Shown: positions 1 through 12,000 of the stretch, piece after piece | Layout of the letters: each line of letters begins with the position of its first letter | Position numbering within the stretch: position 1 is the stretch's first letter | Source of the DNA: Mesodorylaimus sp. YZB2_4 | Lineage: Eukaryota > Nematoda > Enoplea > Dorylaimida > Dorylaimidae | Direction of reading: 5' to 3' | Length of the DNA stretch: 64,000 nt | NCBI GenBank assembly: GCA_030248295.1 | Contig: JASANH010000938.1 | Span: 2,356,001 to 2,420,000 of the forward strand | Notes under the pieces: model-generated | What the model was told of the DNA's origin: nothing | The model's input: the letters and a program-made list of their open reading frames with translations, nothing else | Database searches by the model: none | Position numbers and translations under genes: made by a program

Positions 1-1312
1 CCATCTGTCCGTTTACTTCAATACAATCAAGTATTGTATATTTGTTGCGCTTTTTCTCCATTTGAAAGAAATATCGAGTGCTTTTTTCCCCCAGCTCCGC
101 CCGCCTCACCCGAGCTCTGTCATGGCTGCTTTAGCTCTCGCTTCTTCCAGCCTCACAATCTCAGCTCTACAAAAGGCTAATCGTTCCAGTACCCTGGAAA
201 CGTCATAATCCGAGAATTGCTCTGGGATTTCGAAGAGAATTCTTGAAAGTAGGGAAATTTCTGACAAGAGAAGAACTGCGTTTTCACCAGGAAAAGGGGA
301 AATTCGAAATGCGCTTATTCGGTTCAAAAAGCCAATTCGGTTCGGTTCGGTAAAAATCGCCAATCCAGTGGTTCAGTCCGGCCGGTTCGGTCTATGCTGG
401 GCTCAAAATTTTTTCATTTGGAAGACCGGTGATCGAATCGTCCTGCATTACGAAGTGAAAAGTAAGGATTTCAGTGATTTTTTATCGCGTTTGATTTGGC
501 GCTATGCTTCATACTGTTAAAAATTTGTTTTTTGGTTGCAAAGCTGAAAGTTGAGCTGGTGAAACTTTTCGAGTTCAGCATGTCCCTCGCTGATTGCCTC
601 CTCGGGGCGCAACTGGAAACACAATAAGCTACGAAATCAGCTACGGCTAGCAGTACTTGAGTGGCTAAATATCAGCAGGGTTTCGAATTTTGGTCATATT
701 CATGCATGGTCGATTATACCATGTGTGGCGGCGCTCTTTTCCGAATATAAATCGATAAGAGGTGTCAGAATTAATCCATCTGATACCTTCGGCGAACCCG
801 AAAGTCCGACGCTGTATCGGTCTTGCACGAGTAGGTCTGATGGCGATTCGCAGGCTTAACCGCCGGAGTCGCGTCTCAGGCTGAATTGCCGGTGCACGAA
901 AAGTGGTGCTGGGTGAGAGGATACTACTGTGTCAGCTGCTCGTGGCGGAGTGGTGTGAGGGAGCTGTTACCTAGCTAGTGGTAGTAGGGGTGTGAATGTC
1001 AACCTCTCGATCAGGATCGCCTGGTCGAGGGGGGCGCACTTTCGCGCCCCCTTGAGCTCCCCCCCCCCCCGGAAATACAGAATCGCTGGAGTTCCAATGG
1101 GCTATTCTGTTTCCTGCAGCAGCAGCAGAGCGTAGCAGGCTGGCTAAATGGCTTTCCTTTGGACTCGCGCACAATAGTCTTTGGTCAATGAGTGACAAAC
1201 TGTGTAAAGTGCAGTAGGTCACCGAGTGTTATAGCAAGGATTTTTAGCGGAGGCGTTTGCTTGCTTGCCGAAACGTTGAACGGCGCGCTAGTAGAAGTGT
1301 TCTGCTCTAACA
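1..1312. other. Leading stretch without a supported gene
   Basis: I see no convincing coding exon here. The open frames are short, lack splice-linked neighbours and match no family I know. The region holds a short inverted repeat around 1030-1052 (a G-rich arm and a C-rich arm separated by a few bases) followed at once by a run of 12 C at 1059-1070. The last few hundred bases should contain the promoter and 5' UTR of the mucin-like gene that starts at 1313. Confidence 0.6.
1059..1070. repeat. Poly-C tract (12 bases)
   Basis: An uninterrupted run of 12 C lies next to a small GC-rich inverted repeat. It is the shortest of four long G/C homopolymers in this window; the others are at 11510, 24482 and 34056. 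Confidence 0.95.
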
Positions 1313-2757
1313 ATGAATAGGGTCTCGGTGCTGCTGATGCTACTCGCTTTTGTCACTTCGGCAGCTCGTCAGGTGTCGGGTATGTCAATTAGTTTATTTT
1401 AAATAACACTCGTTACACGACACTCGCTCTACACAGGCTTCGCGGTCAATCACCCAATGCAGTTGCTCAAAAACGTCGCCAACTCATGGAAAGATGGAGC
1501 CGATGCGATGACCAGCATAGTTTCGCGAGACGTCTCTCCGAAAATCACGAAGAAGAACTCGACGACAAGTGACTTGGGACTGACTAGCTCCGCTATGTCA
1601 ACGTCGAAAGCTGTGACGTCGTCATCGGCATCATCGAAGCCTTCATTGACGACGACAGCGACTGAGTCACCGGCTATCATCGCGTCGAGGAGCGAGAAAA
1701 GCTCCATGACTGAACCCGAAACATCCTCTTCGATGACGACTGAAGAAAGCACAATGACATCTCGAACGTCGAAAAGCACCACATTGACCACGCGGACGAG
1801 CGACACATTCACAACGTTCACCAGGTCGACTTCAGCAGAATCAGTCTCTGCGAAGGGGACAACTACCTCGACGGGAAACTCTTCGATGTCGTCAGCGTCT
1901 TCTGTGACCACAGGTGCAAATAACAAAACGAAGACGGTGTCAACGAGTACTCCGACAAGCACATCGACGATCTCTATTTTCATACAAACGACCCCATCCG
2001 TTTCGGAGACCTCATCGAAGAGTACGTCGCCTTCGATGCCGACTTCGACTTCAGAGGCCACATCGACGTCGAAGATCACATCTACATCGATGGCCACAAC
2101 GACACTGACGACCACATCGATATCGACGTCTACGAAATCGGCATCAACATTAAAAAGCACAACGCCGTCGACCACATCGACATCGACGTCGAAGAGCGCA
2201 TCGCCGTCGACCACATCGACATCGACGTCGAAGAGCGCATCGCCGTCGACCACATCGACATCGACGTCGACGTCGACAGCTTCGACCTCGACCCCCACCA
2301 CGACCACGCCTTCGACTGCAGAGTCGTCAAGTGCAGAGTCGTCGACGACCACTATGTCAACTACGACGGCTACGTCAATTACGACCACATGCAATACGAC
2401 GACGACAACTACAGCATATCAGACCTCGATCGAGAGCACAGTGGATCAGACGGATACCACAATGGAAAAGAAGGCTGTCCACAGCAGTGATGGTGAGTGT
2501 ACGTACTCATCAGTGAGACCTAAAGTCTCAACCGAGAGTTTTCTCCCTCAGCTTCCATCGTGTGGGTTTATCCTCTCGCAGCTTTCCTCGTCTTCGCCGT
2601 GGCCGCAGGAATAATCGGTTTCATGATTTACATGCGGCAGAAAAAACAGAAAGCTCTGATGAAATCGACCAAGGAACGATTCAAGAAGATCAGCACTTCA
2701 AAACGCCGACCTCCCAAGAACGCCTCAGAAAACAGTGATCTAGCCATCGCCGATTGA
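1313..2757 (+). CDS. Mucin-like Ser/Thr-rich type I membrane protein
   Basis: Three exons (1313-1379, 1437-2492, 2552-2757) join in frame and give about 442 residues. Exon 1 encodes a typical signal peptide: Met-Asn-Arg, then a Leu/Val/Ala core ending near Ala-Ala-Arg. Exon 2 is almost entirely Ser and Thr, as in heavily O-glycosylated mucin domains, and includes a 13-residue repeat (2164-2268). Exon 3 encodes a hydrophobic segment beginning WVYPLAAFLVF, followed by a short Lys/Arg-rich cytoplasmic tail of about 40 residues ending in ADstop. This predicts a cell-surface or cuticle-associated mucin-type glycoprotein with its N-terminus outside. I recognise no orthologue, since low-complexity proteins of this kind diverge fast. 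The start at 1313 is chosen because it alone gives a signal peptide and the splice phases agree. Confidence 0.8.
2164..2268 (+). repeat. Coding minisatellite, 39 bp unit
   Basis: Two identical 39 bp units (2164-2202 and 2203-2241) and a third partial unit (2242-2268) lie inside the mucin-like exon. Each unit encodes 13 residues (PSTTSTSTSKSAS). The period is a multiple of three, so copy-number change would lengthen the Ser/Thr domain without breaking the frame. Confidence 0.9.
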
Positions 2758-2983
2758 ACGATGAAGTACAGAATGCGGTGGTTTGTGCTTCGCTCGATGC
2801 GCGAAATTCTTGCTCAACTAGTGCTTAATGATTTGTTAAACAAATGAATCAGCTGAAGCCGCGCAGCCAGTCCGTTACATGCTGGAGCATAATAGTAAGA
2901 CCCATTACGAAAGGTACAATAACACCCAATTTTGATATTGTATACGTATCACATGGCACCTGCATATAGAACACTTTCATCAC

Positions 2984-5900
2984 TCAAAATAGGATCTGAT
3001 GCTCATCGAGCAATATCTGTGGAATGTGTTCACCTAATTCCTGAAAAGCAAAACAATCATAAAATCCAGGACCCACCAGAACCTATGCCCACTCACCGTT
3101 ACGCTTATATTGGCGAAGGACGCCAATTCGAGCAAGAATTTCATGAGAACTGAAGCGTCGTTGGGTATTTCGGTCTTGGTGCTGAAAAGCGTCACCAGAA
3201 TGATGCAAATATCAGAAGGCAATTATTTCCGACTTTTACCTCGTAGCAGCGTGCACAAAGGAATTGAGCAATTGACTGATAAACTGAATGCACGAATGGG
3301 TGGTCTTCGATCCAAACTGACGAAGCAAAGTGAGCATGCCGATAACGAACGGTATTCCGTCAACGCAGTCAGTTGGCTTGCGGCTGATGAGACCTTTAAA
3401 GTAAGACAATTTGAGGCTCGACGTTCTTGCAAACAACAGGGCTCGTGAATCTTCTTACCAACATTCTTCATGTAGACTAATTTTGGAACCTGAATCAAAA
3501 CGATAAGAAAACAGACGAATTCGAACCGAGGCAACGTCGATGGCGTGATGTATAGCTAAAAAGAACGTGTCAATTTTACCACAGATGTCCCGAATCCAGC
3601 GGTGGCAGTGTGAGGTGACCAAAGAATCCATGACAAACCCGATACATAAGTCTTACTTTCTGCAAAGGATCCGATATACCAGCAGCGTCTAAATATGCGG
3701 TGAGCTCATACAAAAGCGGATTTTCTTCTTCTGTTTGCACGTCTGTGTTTCGATGACGTATATCCGATATAACAACACTAAAACCAGACACAAGCTAGAC
3801 CACCACTTCAGCCAAAATCACTCTAGGCCGCTTACTTATTCAGAGTCTCGAGGGCGTGCTCCAACAGTTTCGACTGAAACTTGCAAGCGTTATTCAATTC
3901 TCTTGATATGTGCAATCGAATAATTTGCATATGTCCGACCTAAAATGACCGAAGACCCTGAAAAAGTTTAAAACCAGTAGAGATATAAACGCGCCTTACC
4001 TTCATTATACCGTCACACAAAGGCGCCAAGATCTTTGAAAATTTCGTGATCAAGGTACTGTATACTTTAGCTGGCTGATCTAAAAGTACAAAAAACATGC
4101 TTTTATGAATTTATGAGCTTATATAATGCGCACTAGATTTGCTTGAAATGACTCATTTTTAATTTCTGGGCCTGCAGAAAAGAAAGCATACCTATCGCCC
4201 GATTTTGTGCACCGACCAACTTCAGGGCGGCATCCACCTGAGCCGACATGTCCGTAGTATCCACGACATTGACGTAAGTATGGCTCCAACGTTGTAAATG
4301 ATGGACGACCATGAAGCTATATAACCGATCCAATCCAGCTACACCAATATTCCCAATGGCTTTCTACAACAAAACCACATCTAGCCCACCCAACCCAGAG
4401 ATGCGATGGGCGACTTACCAACAGGATCTTGAATAACTGCGGATTAACCACTTCCTTCCGCGACTTGGTATCGTACCAAGTTCCAACTGCATGCACGTAA
4501 GTGGTCGTCCTGGAAACAAAAAGTCCTGCACAAAACAGCGGATCCGCTTCTGCCTCTACATGGCGCTGTGTAACCAGCGCACAATGGCAGAATGGGAGAT
4601 AGTCCGTGAGAGACCGAAGTTTCAGGGGCAAGAAACTCCGAGCAGGAGTACTTCCAGGCAATCTGGAAAGACTGCTGCAACATCGAACCGACTGTTCTGA
4701 CGCCTCCTTACCGGCCGAGAATATCAATCACTCGACCGCCCAGGAATTATAGTAACAGCTGCCAGGGACCTTCCCTCCAAGCAAATATGCCCAATATGCC
4801 CAGCCCAACACACTTATTGGTGTCCACATCTTATTTTAAGTGCTATACCTGCCTCGTGGCCTGGTGGGTTAGGCGTCTGCCTCTCACGCCAGGTGCGCAG
4901 TTACAGGCGAGTGTTCGACTCGCGGGCCGGTAAATCATTTCGTGTAAAATGTGTCCCTTCACCCTCGAGTGCGCATAAGCGTTTGGTGATGTGGTAAAAC
5001 ATGAACATGAACATGAACATGATACCTCGGATCAGTTTCTTTCATAATTTCGGCGGCCAATCGACCCACAAAGCCAAAATGGCTGTCTGCGGATGGGAAT
5101 CGAGGAATCGGTATCAACTTGGACTGGTAAACACTCTCCCAATCTTGGACCTAAAATGACTAATTCAAGCAGCCGCATGATCTATGCTCGCAAATCTTGC
5201 TACCTTTCGCCTCAAAAATGTGTTGCATTCTTGCTCCACATTATAGTTGACGATACGAGTGAATTCTTCTTGCCAAATTTTTAGTCCAGGTAATCCGATA
5301 TAATCGGAAATATATTCGAACGATCTGCGATAGCCATCGATATGCGCAGCCAATGATTCTAACTTCGCCAAAAGACCAACCGTTTGCTATAAGAGGCTTG
5401 CGGTCAGTCGAGTAATTTGGGTCCAGAAATTCTCCTCGCCCTTGACCTACCTTCGTTTTGGCATTGAAAATCAACGTTGAGTGCATGGCCGTGGCGACTT
5501 TCTGAACCAACTCTTTCCGAATCCCATCTTCCAACAGTTGTTTGGGATCAACTCTAATGGAACCGACCAAGGTCACTTTCATCATAAGCACGCCTTCGGT
5601 CAGCACTGATATGGCATGAGTAAGTCGAGCAACCTGGAAACAGGGTGAATGAATAATTATCTCCCAGCCTAAAATAAGGACATACCTCGTAACGTTCATC
5701 AAGTTTAGCATACTCCCTTAACTTGGCTTTGTCCAATCTGGTCGGTAGTTCTTCGATCTTCGAAGTTTGCAGTTGAACAATCTGAGCCAGTAGGCCGAAA
5801 GTAGTTTCGGGTATAACTTGCAGAACGCGTCGAATATACAAGACCAATAAGCGAGAATAAAATTGAGATACCGAAAGCAGATCCGGACTATTGGCTTGTT

Positions 5901-8694
5901 GAATACGTAGCAATGGCAAGTCCAAGCACGAACTGAGCTGAAGCCAAAAATGTTCCTGCTTACAGGCATTTATTTGGCTGCCAAAACCTCACCTTGATGA
6001 AGGCAGCTCTCAATCTAATAGCCATAGTAGCGTCCTTCTTTATTCCCTTCTGCATTTGTTCCGTATAGCTGCAAGAAAAGAGGTGTTTGAGGAAGACGTT
6101 GCCAGTACGACATACACTCTTACTTATCAATGATCTCCCAGGCGTAGGACACATCGCAAATGAGTTGAATTTGCACCAGAGTATCCTCTTTCATGCACAG
6201 AGTTCGCAATAACTGATGCATGACTTGACGAACATCGGCCAGAAACTGCCGAATTTGTGCATTGACATCCAAACTATAGAATTCTTGCACCTAAGTTAAG
6301 CAAAGCTTATTCGATTTGAATGAGGGTCCAATAATTTTGGCATTTTCGCTTACCTCCTCTAGCGATCGCATTAGTTGCACAAGCTTTCTTCCAACACTAA
6401 GCACATCATCGAAGGTCAGTCGGTCCATTTGACCGCGAATATCGGTAAACCAGGCTCTCAGTTTGTCTAAAATGAAATCCATGGTCAAAGCTATCGAGCC
6501 GAGCGTCAAGCTACGCACCATTCTTCGGAACTCTGGACAAGGGTTTCGACCCCGAGAAGACTTCAGCTAGCTCGTTCATTCGCTCTGAAATATCCGATCT
6601 CAAAGCCAGGCATTCTTTTTGACGCTCATTCAACATTTCCCGAAACTTCTGCAAAAAAATACGTGCACTAACGTTAAACTTATTGCAATAAGAGCCGTTA
6701 AAACTCACCTCTTTAATGATTAGCTCGAACTGTGCCGAGTTCAGAAGTAAAGCAAATAAGTACTGAGCGCCAAAACGTGAGTCCGATACCAGCACGTCTC
6801 TCAGTTGGGTCAATTTCTTCATAGTTTCCCATTCTAGAAAGACAGAGAGATGGTATTTAAGGCTGGGAAATGGGACAAAAGATGAGCCTTACCAGAACGC
6901 ACTGGTGTTGAATGCAGCATCAACCATCTTAACGTCACGTTGCACCGCCGCAAAGCAGCAAGAATTTTATTGGTGTTGTCCAAAATGAATTCCTTTGTCA
7001 AAGTGCCTTCGGATAAGAATTTTACCAAACCTGCGTTGACGTCTTGCAATTCCCGCAGATGTCGATCAACCTAAAGAAAGCTTTAAATGCTCATTTAATT
7101 TTTAAAAAACTTGTGGAACCTACTAGCATTTTCACACTGGCAGGCGTGTGCACGCTGGACAATGCCGCCTTCGCCGCTTTGTACGGTTCCCAAGCTTCGA
7201 TTAAATTGACCACACGACCCATGTAAGTACTGATGATCTGTACAATAATCAATTATCAAAACTGAAATACTGAATGCATTCTATGCGTACCCAATTGTCA
7301 GAGAAATATTTGTCCACGATTTCCCTCATCATCGACGTTTCGTTGTTGAGGACTTGGGGTAAGAAATACAGGCACACGTAGAGCATCGCAGCCTGCGGCG
7401 CCAAAGCGGTACTCCGATGTTCCGGTAACGGAAATGCTGACATCTGGAACACAACAGAGATTAGGGAACAATACATCAGGATCCAATCACGATCACTACC
7501 TGGTTATAGATGTCGTCCGACCTTAAGCGCCCCACAATCATGGTGATGGCTGTTTTGTTCAAATTAACCCGTCTAAAATAGACCGGTAGTGGTTGACAGG
7601 CATTCAAACAATATTTTAGAACTTACTGGAAATAACTCTCTGGGTAATTCGGAAGCCGCTTTCCCTTGATCTTTCCTGTCCCACGGAAAAGACGGCAGAC
7701 ATCATCGATATGCGCTCCGGTTGATGCACCGCGGCTACTGAAGACAATAATCCTGTCATATCACTGATCAGAATTGGCTCACCTAATCGGCTCACCTGTA
7801 CCGATAGAAGCTGACAAGGAGACGCTCCCTTACAGGCCCGTCTATTTCTGAATCGACAATAAGTAACATCGTACCCAGCAGATAAACAGCCTCAGCCTGA
7901 AAGAGCGCAATAAATAAAAGAAACCAATCGACGAGCGCTGTAAGTACCATCAATTGCTTTCCCTCGACGCTCATCAAGACGGTTTCGATTGTTTGTTGAA
8001 TGAAGGCACCCTCGTCCAAGTCTTCTATGTATCTGAAACAGAACACAATGAGCAAGTTATGAGCGTCTTAACTGGCTAAAGTACCTACCTTTCTAAATCA
8101 ACAGCATATCGGTACACGCTTTCAAACGCTAGATAGAACCGGGTCAAAATGTTCAGGTAGTTTTCTCGCATTTCTTCGTCCAGTTCTTGCAAAGCCTGAA
8201 ACACAAGCGATCCAACGTGTAATGGACTGCACTGCTGAGTCTTGCTTTCGGGCATTGTCATGCTTTATACGACCTTTCGGCTGGATAAGTGCCTTTTAAG
8301 ACCAAATTCAAAAAAAACTGTGGACACTAGCAGTGACTTTTCGTCAGTACTGGGGCTGTAATGTGAGGTGTGACTGACGACATAGGTGTTGTAGATCAGT
8401 CTAGCTCACCGTATTCGCCTCAATCTTGGCCTCGAACTGCTCCGATATCTTGAAATAGCTGAAATCTATGATCAACTCATTGTAATTTGCTCCGTTTCCA
8501 GCAGTCAATGTATTCCTGGACGAATCAGATGATTCACTCAGAAATACAGAGGGCACAAAATCCGACAGCCGCAAATGTTCGGCAATAATTGCATGTCCTC
8601 GGGAAACCAGTTGAAGCAAAGTTTGACCACAAGCATTATTATCGGCCAGGAAATCCATGGCTGATGTAGAAGATGATGAAGTTAAAGTCGCCAT
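2984..8694 (-). CDS. WASHC5: WASH complex subunit 5 (strumpellin)
   Basis: About two dozen short exons on the minus strand, split by roughly 50-base introns, align along the whole strumpellin family. The N-terminus has [19 protein letters not shown]; later exons contain [57 protein letters not shown] and [19 protein letters not shown]. The last exon encodes [16 protein letters not shown] then stop, matching the family's C-terminus. In other animals strumpellin is a scaffold of the endosomal WASH complex, which activates Arp2/3 to make actin patches for retromer-dependent sorting. Length is close to the usual 1,160 residues. The start is either 8694 or an internal Met at 8658 that matches the family start better. 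A SINE (4851-5022) sits in one intron. The gene is divergent from macoilin. The identification is firm; individual exon edges in the middle are less certain. Confidence 0.95.
4851..5022 (+). mobile_element. tRNA-derived SINE, near full length (family A)
   Basis: The left part looks like a tRNA: an A-box-like GTGGCCTGGTGGGTTAGG near 4856, a stem-like CTGCCTCTCACGCCAG, and a B-box GTGTTCGACTC near 4911. A unique body follows (4921-4995), then a tail of about four AACATG hexamers ending by 5022. Two other pieces of the same family are at 25184 and 49844. It lies in a WASHC5 intron in antisense orientation to that gene, and its tail ends three bases from the exon edge at 5026. Confidence 0.85.
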
Positions 8695-9005
8695 TTTTAC
8701 AATTTCGAATTCGATGAAAAAGTGGGAATTCGACTTTCATCTGATCACGCAGCATATTCCCGCATTAAAGCAGACAATAAGATGCTCAGGTAAGTAAGTG
8801 GGTCGCCGAATGCAAAGCGACCTCGATTTCCAGTTCTTGCTCGACCATTTGTTTAACGTGCGCCTTGGAAAGCTGCTCTTGGCAGCGATCGTGGATGGGC
8901 GAAAGTGAACGGCAATTAGTTAGACTCGTCGCAGTATTTGTGCATTTCGTTTTCTTTGTATTTATTCAAGGATTCTCTGATATTAACAACGAAACTAACA
9001 AAGGG
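8695..9005. promoter_or_regulatory. Shared upstream region of WASHC5 and macoilin
   Basis: The start codons of the two divergent genes are only 311 bases apart, so this stretch must hold both 5' UTRs and both core promoters. I see no clear TATA box in a convincing position. It is inferred to be a bidirectional promoter from layout alone. Confidence 0.55.
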
Positions 9006-12000
9006 ATGAAGCGGCGGAACGTTGACAGCGCCAAGTTACGCAGGACACTGAAAAAAAACAAAATCTCGGATGGACTCTGTGGAAGGTGGGTGAATCAAAA
9101 TATTTTGGCCACGAGCAATAACCAAGGGATGTAAGCAAAGTTAAAAAAGGAATCCGTGTTCGAAGATGCCTTTCTCTCAAGCATAGGAAAACTGCTATCC
9201 GATGCAATGCCATGGATAAATTTTGCAATGCAGGCTTACAAGTGACCGGTGATGACCAATCTCTGCGCAAATTTGAGAAACTGCGCGTTTTGCAGCTCTT
9301 TTTGAAGACTATGCGTGGTTTCAAGGAGATAAGAGAACGGCTGAGGTCACTTGGGAGTGCAGTCCACAGTGACCAGCCAGGTACTTCATGTCTTGCATGC
9401 TGCCTGACGAAGGGAACCGGCATCTAAAGGTCATTCTGATGGAATTTTGTTCAAATTTATCGGCCTTGCCCTTTCGGAACAGCTAATACAGCATATCAAA
9501 GCCACAATTTTCTGACTAAGGTGGCGTTTGTACAACTGCGAAAGCAAAGCCGCATGCCGCAATCATGATGATCTTTGGTGGCTGAAATCAGGAACAGAAT
9601 AATGAACACACTCTCGTGAGAGTCTCAACAGTGCTTTCATGTCCGCTTTTCGTTGCAGCAGTCTGATCTACCTGAAACTGCTCCTGGTGTGGGCGTTGGT
9701 CATGATGGCGGATTTCTTGCTGGAGTTTAGATTTGAGTACTTGTGGCCCTTTTGGTTGCTGCTGCGCAGCATATACGATTCTTTTCGCTATCAAGGAGTG
9801 GTAAGGAGCTTATCTGTTTTATAAATTTTTGACTTAGCGCATGATGAGGCTTTGTGTTTAGGCATTTTCGGTGTTTTTCGTCTGCGTCACGGTCACGTCG
9901 GACATGATTTGCTTCTTATTCATCCCAGTCCAGTGGTTGTTCTTCTTAGCCAGCACTTACGTTTGGGTGCAGTACGTGTGGCATGCAGGTCAGTATTATC
10001 AGATTCATTTTGCCAAAAGTGGGCATCGACTGATGCTTGGTTTTTTCAGACCGCGGCGTCTGCTTGCCGACTGTGTCACTGTGGTTGCTTTTTATCTACG
10101 TGGAAGCTTCCATCAGGTTGAAGGAGCTCAAATCGGTACCGTTCACACTCGATCTTTGTCGACCGTTTGCAGCGCACTGGTGAGCGAGACTTTTGGTGTC
10201 TTTCATTCAATTGCTGTTATATATGTACAAGTCCTTGTTTTCAGCATCGGTTACCCAGTTGTGACACTTGGGTTTGGTGTGAAGAGCTATGTAAGCTATA
10301 GGATGAGATTGGTAAGAATTGTGTTGTATTTATCGCATTCCTTGTTCCAAATTTTCTTTGTTTCCTTAGCGAAAGCAACGGGAAGTTGCGCGTGTGAATG
10401 ATACATATACGCGGCTGCTTACGGAGTCACTACCGGTTGAGCAAAGGCTCGATGGTGAAGTTGAGAAACACCGATGTAAGTATGATTTGCTGATTATTGC
10501 CGAGACATCTTCGAGACCTGTTTTATAATTTGCCTAGATTTAACGAGTCAAGCCTCAGAGGATGTAATCTCGAATGGTGCCGCTTGCAATACTCAACAGC
10601 ACCAAAGCTCTTATGGCAGCGGTCAAGCGGTTTATATTGCCAATCATAATAATTCGACGAACTCGTCGATCGCTCGTCAGACAACCAAAAATTTGAACGC
10701 TGCCTCTTCGTTACCAAAGAAATCTAGCGCCCCTTCCGCGTTTCCGTCTGCGTCGACGAATTTATCTTACGTAACTTCATCGACGCCGAACCATTCCAAT
10801 GGTTCGCTCTCAAATAACTCGAATCATTTCGGGTCGCCTTACACCGCCAATGGTAATGGCGGCGGAAGCGTGGATGCCGAGGATGAGGAAGAAGATGCTA
10901 CAGACAACATGGACACGGCGTCTTGGATTTTGAGCTCCATCAAAACCAAATTATTTGGGGCATATGCGTCAAGCGGAGGAACCGGGTCGACAAGTACGCC
11001 TTCGACGATCCCGATGGATGCATCGTCGTCGTCGTGGTTTAATAATTCTACTTGGTCGTCGTCGTCGATGCTACGCGATTCAGATGACGAGAGCCGAGAA
11101 AGTAAGGATAGTCGGGAGAGCGCTAACTGTGGCCCTGGCGGTACTGGTGGTGTTGGAGCTGAGTGTCAACTAGTCAAACGTTTCCATTCGTCGTCGTCGA
11201 ACCTTGGCGGCAGTGGTGGCAGTGGTAAGCAAAAGGCGAAACGCCGAGGCGGTGGTGGGTCGAGTGTACCGAATTTCGGCAATACTATTGCGTCGTCTAC
11301 TGTGTCCGTGTTAGCACAGCCACAGCCTTTGGACAATGCTATCGCTAAAGATCCGAATACGCCGCAGCTATTGTCCGAGCACAAGGAAAAAGTTCAAGAC
11401 AAGGATCTCCATTTAAGGTGAGAAGAGTCAGGTTATGGCCAAGGGGAATTGGGAGATAAGTGGTTTTTTGCTGGACAAGAAGGCATATTTGGTGTTAATA
11501 GAGCCGCGAGGGGGGGGGGGGGGGACCAGTTCTATTATAGCTGGGAACGGCAGTTTAATCAGCCTGTTCTCGGAGTCGGAACTGGTCTTCAACGGCGATT
11601 TAGTAAGTCTGTCGCTGGCCTTGCACACTGGCTCTGCGCGGCTTGTCTGGTACCATCGAATGGCGAGCGCTGAACGAGTAATCAGGAAACTAGTCCTCGA
11701 ACACTAGTCGGGGAGGGCCGTCCCTCCTTGTCCATTATCATCCCAGGATGGTGGTGGCAGCGCAGGATGCCCTCGGTGGTGTTCCTAGTGGAGCCGAGCC
11801 GTCAGAAGTGTTGAGAGTTGGCCGCCTTGCGGCCTCGCTTACCATATCATGACTGTTGTGGCAGAACGGCTGGAAGTCCTGTGGCCCAACCCTCGGAAAA
11901 TTTTTGAATTGGTATTAAAACCCCACATTTTAGCCTGGAATCGGATATTGAAAAACTCAAAGCTGAACTACGAGCTAGCAGAGCACGTGAGCAAGATCTG

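Noticed and set aside
1450-2394. 314-codon open frame rich in Val/Asp on the minus strand opposite the mucin-like exon
   Set aside because: It is the mirror image of the Ser/Thr-rich repeat codons, has no splice partner or domain, and the plus strand has a signal peptide and membrane helix.
4851-4935. Functional tRNA gene
   Set aside because: It has pol III box-like words, but the arms do not fold properly and the unit continues into a body with an AACATG tail shared by other copies, so it is a SINE.
9212-9427. Plus-strand open frame between the first two macoilin exons
   Set aside because: I first tried to join it to the MKRRN exon, but macoilin exon 1 splices in phase to 9659. The frame lies wholly within intron 1 and shows no family similarity.
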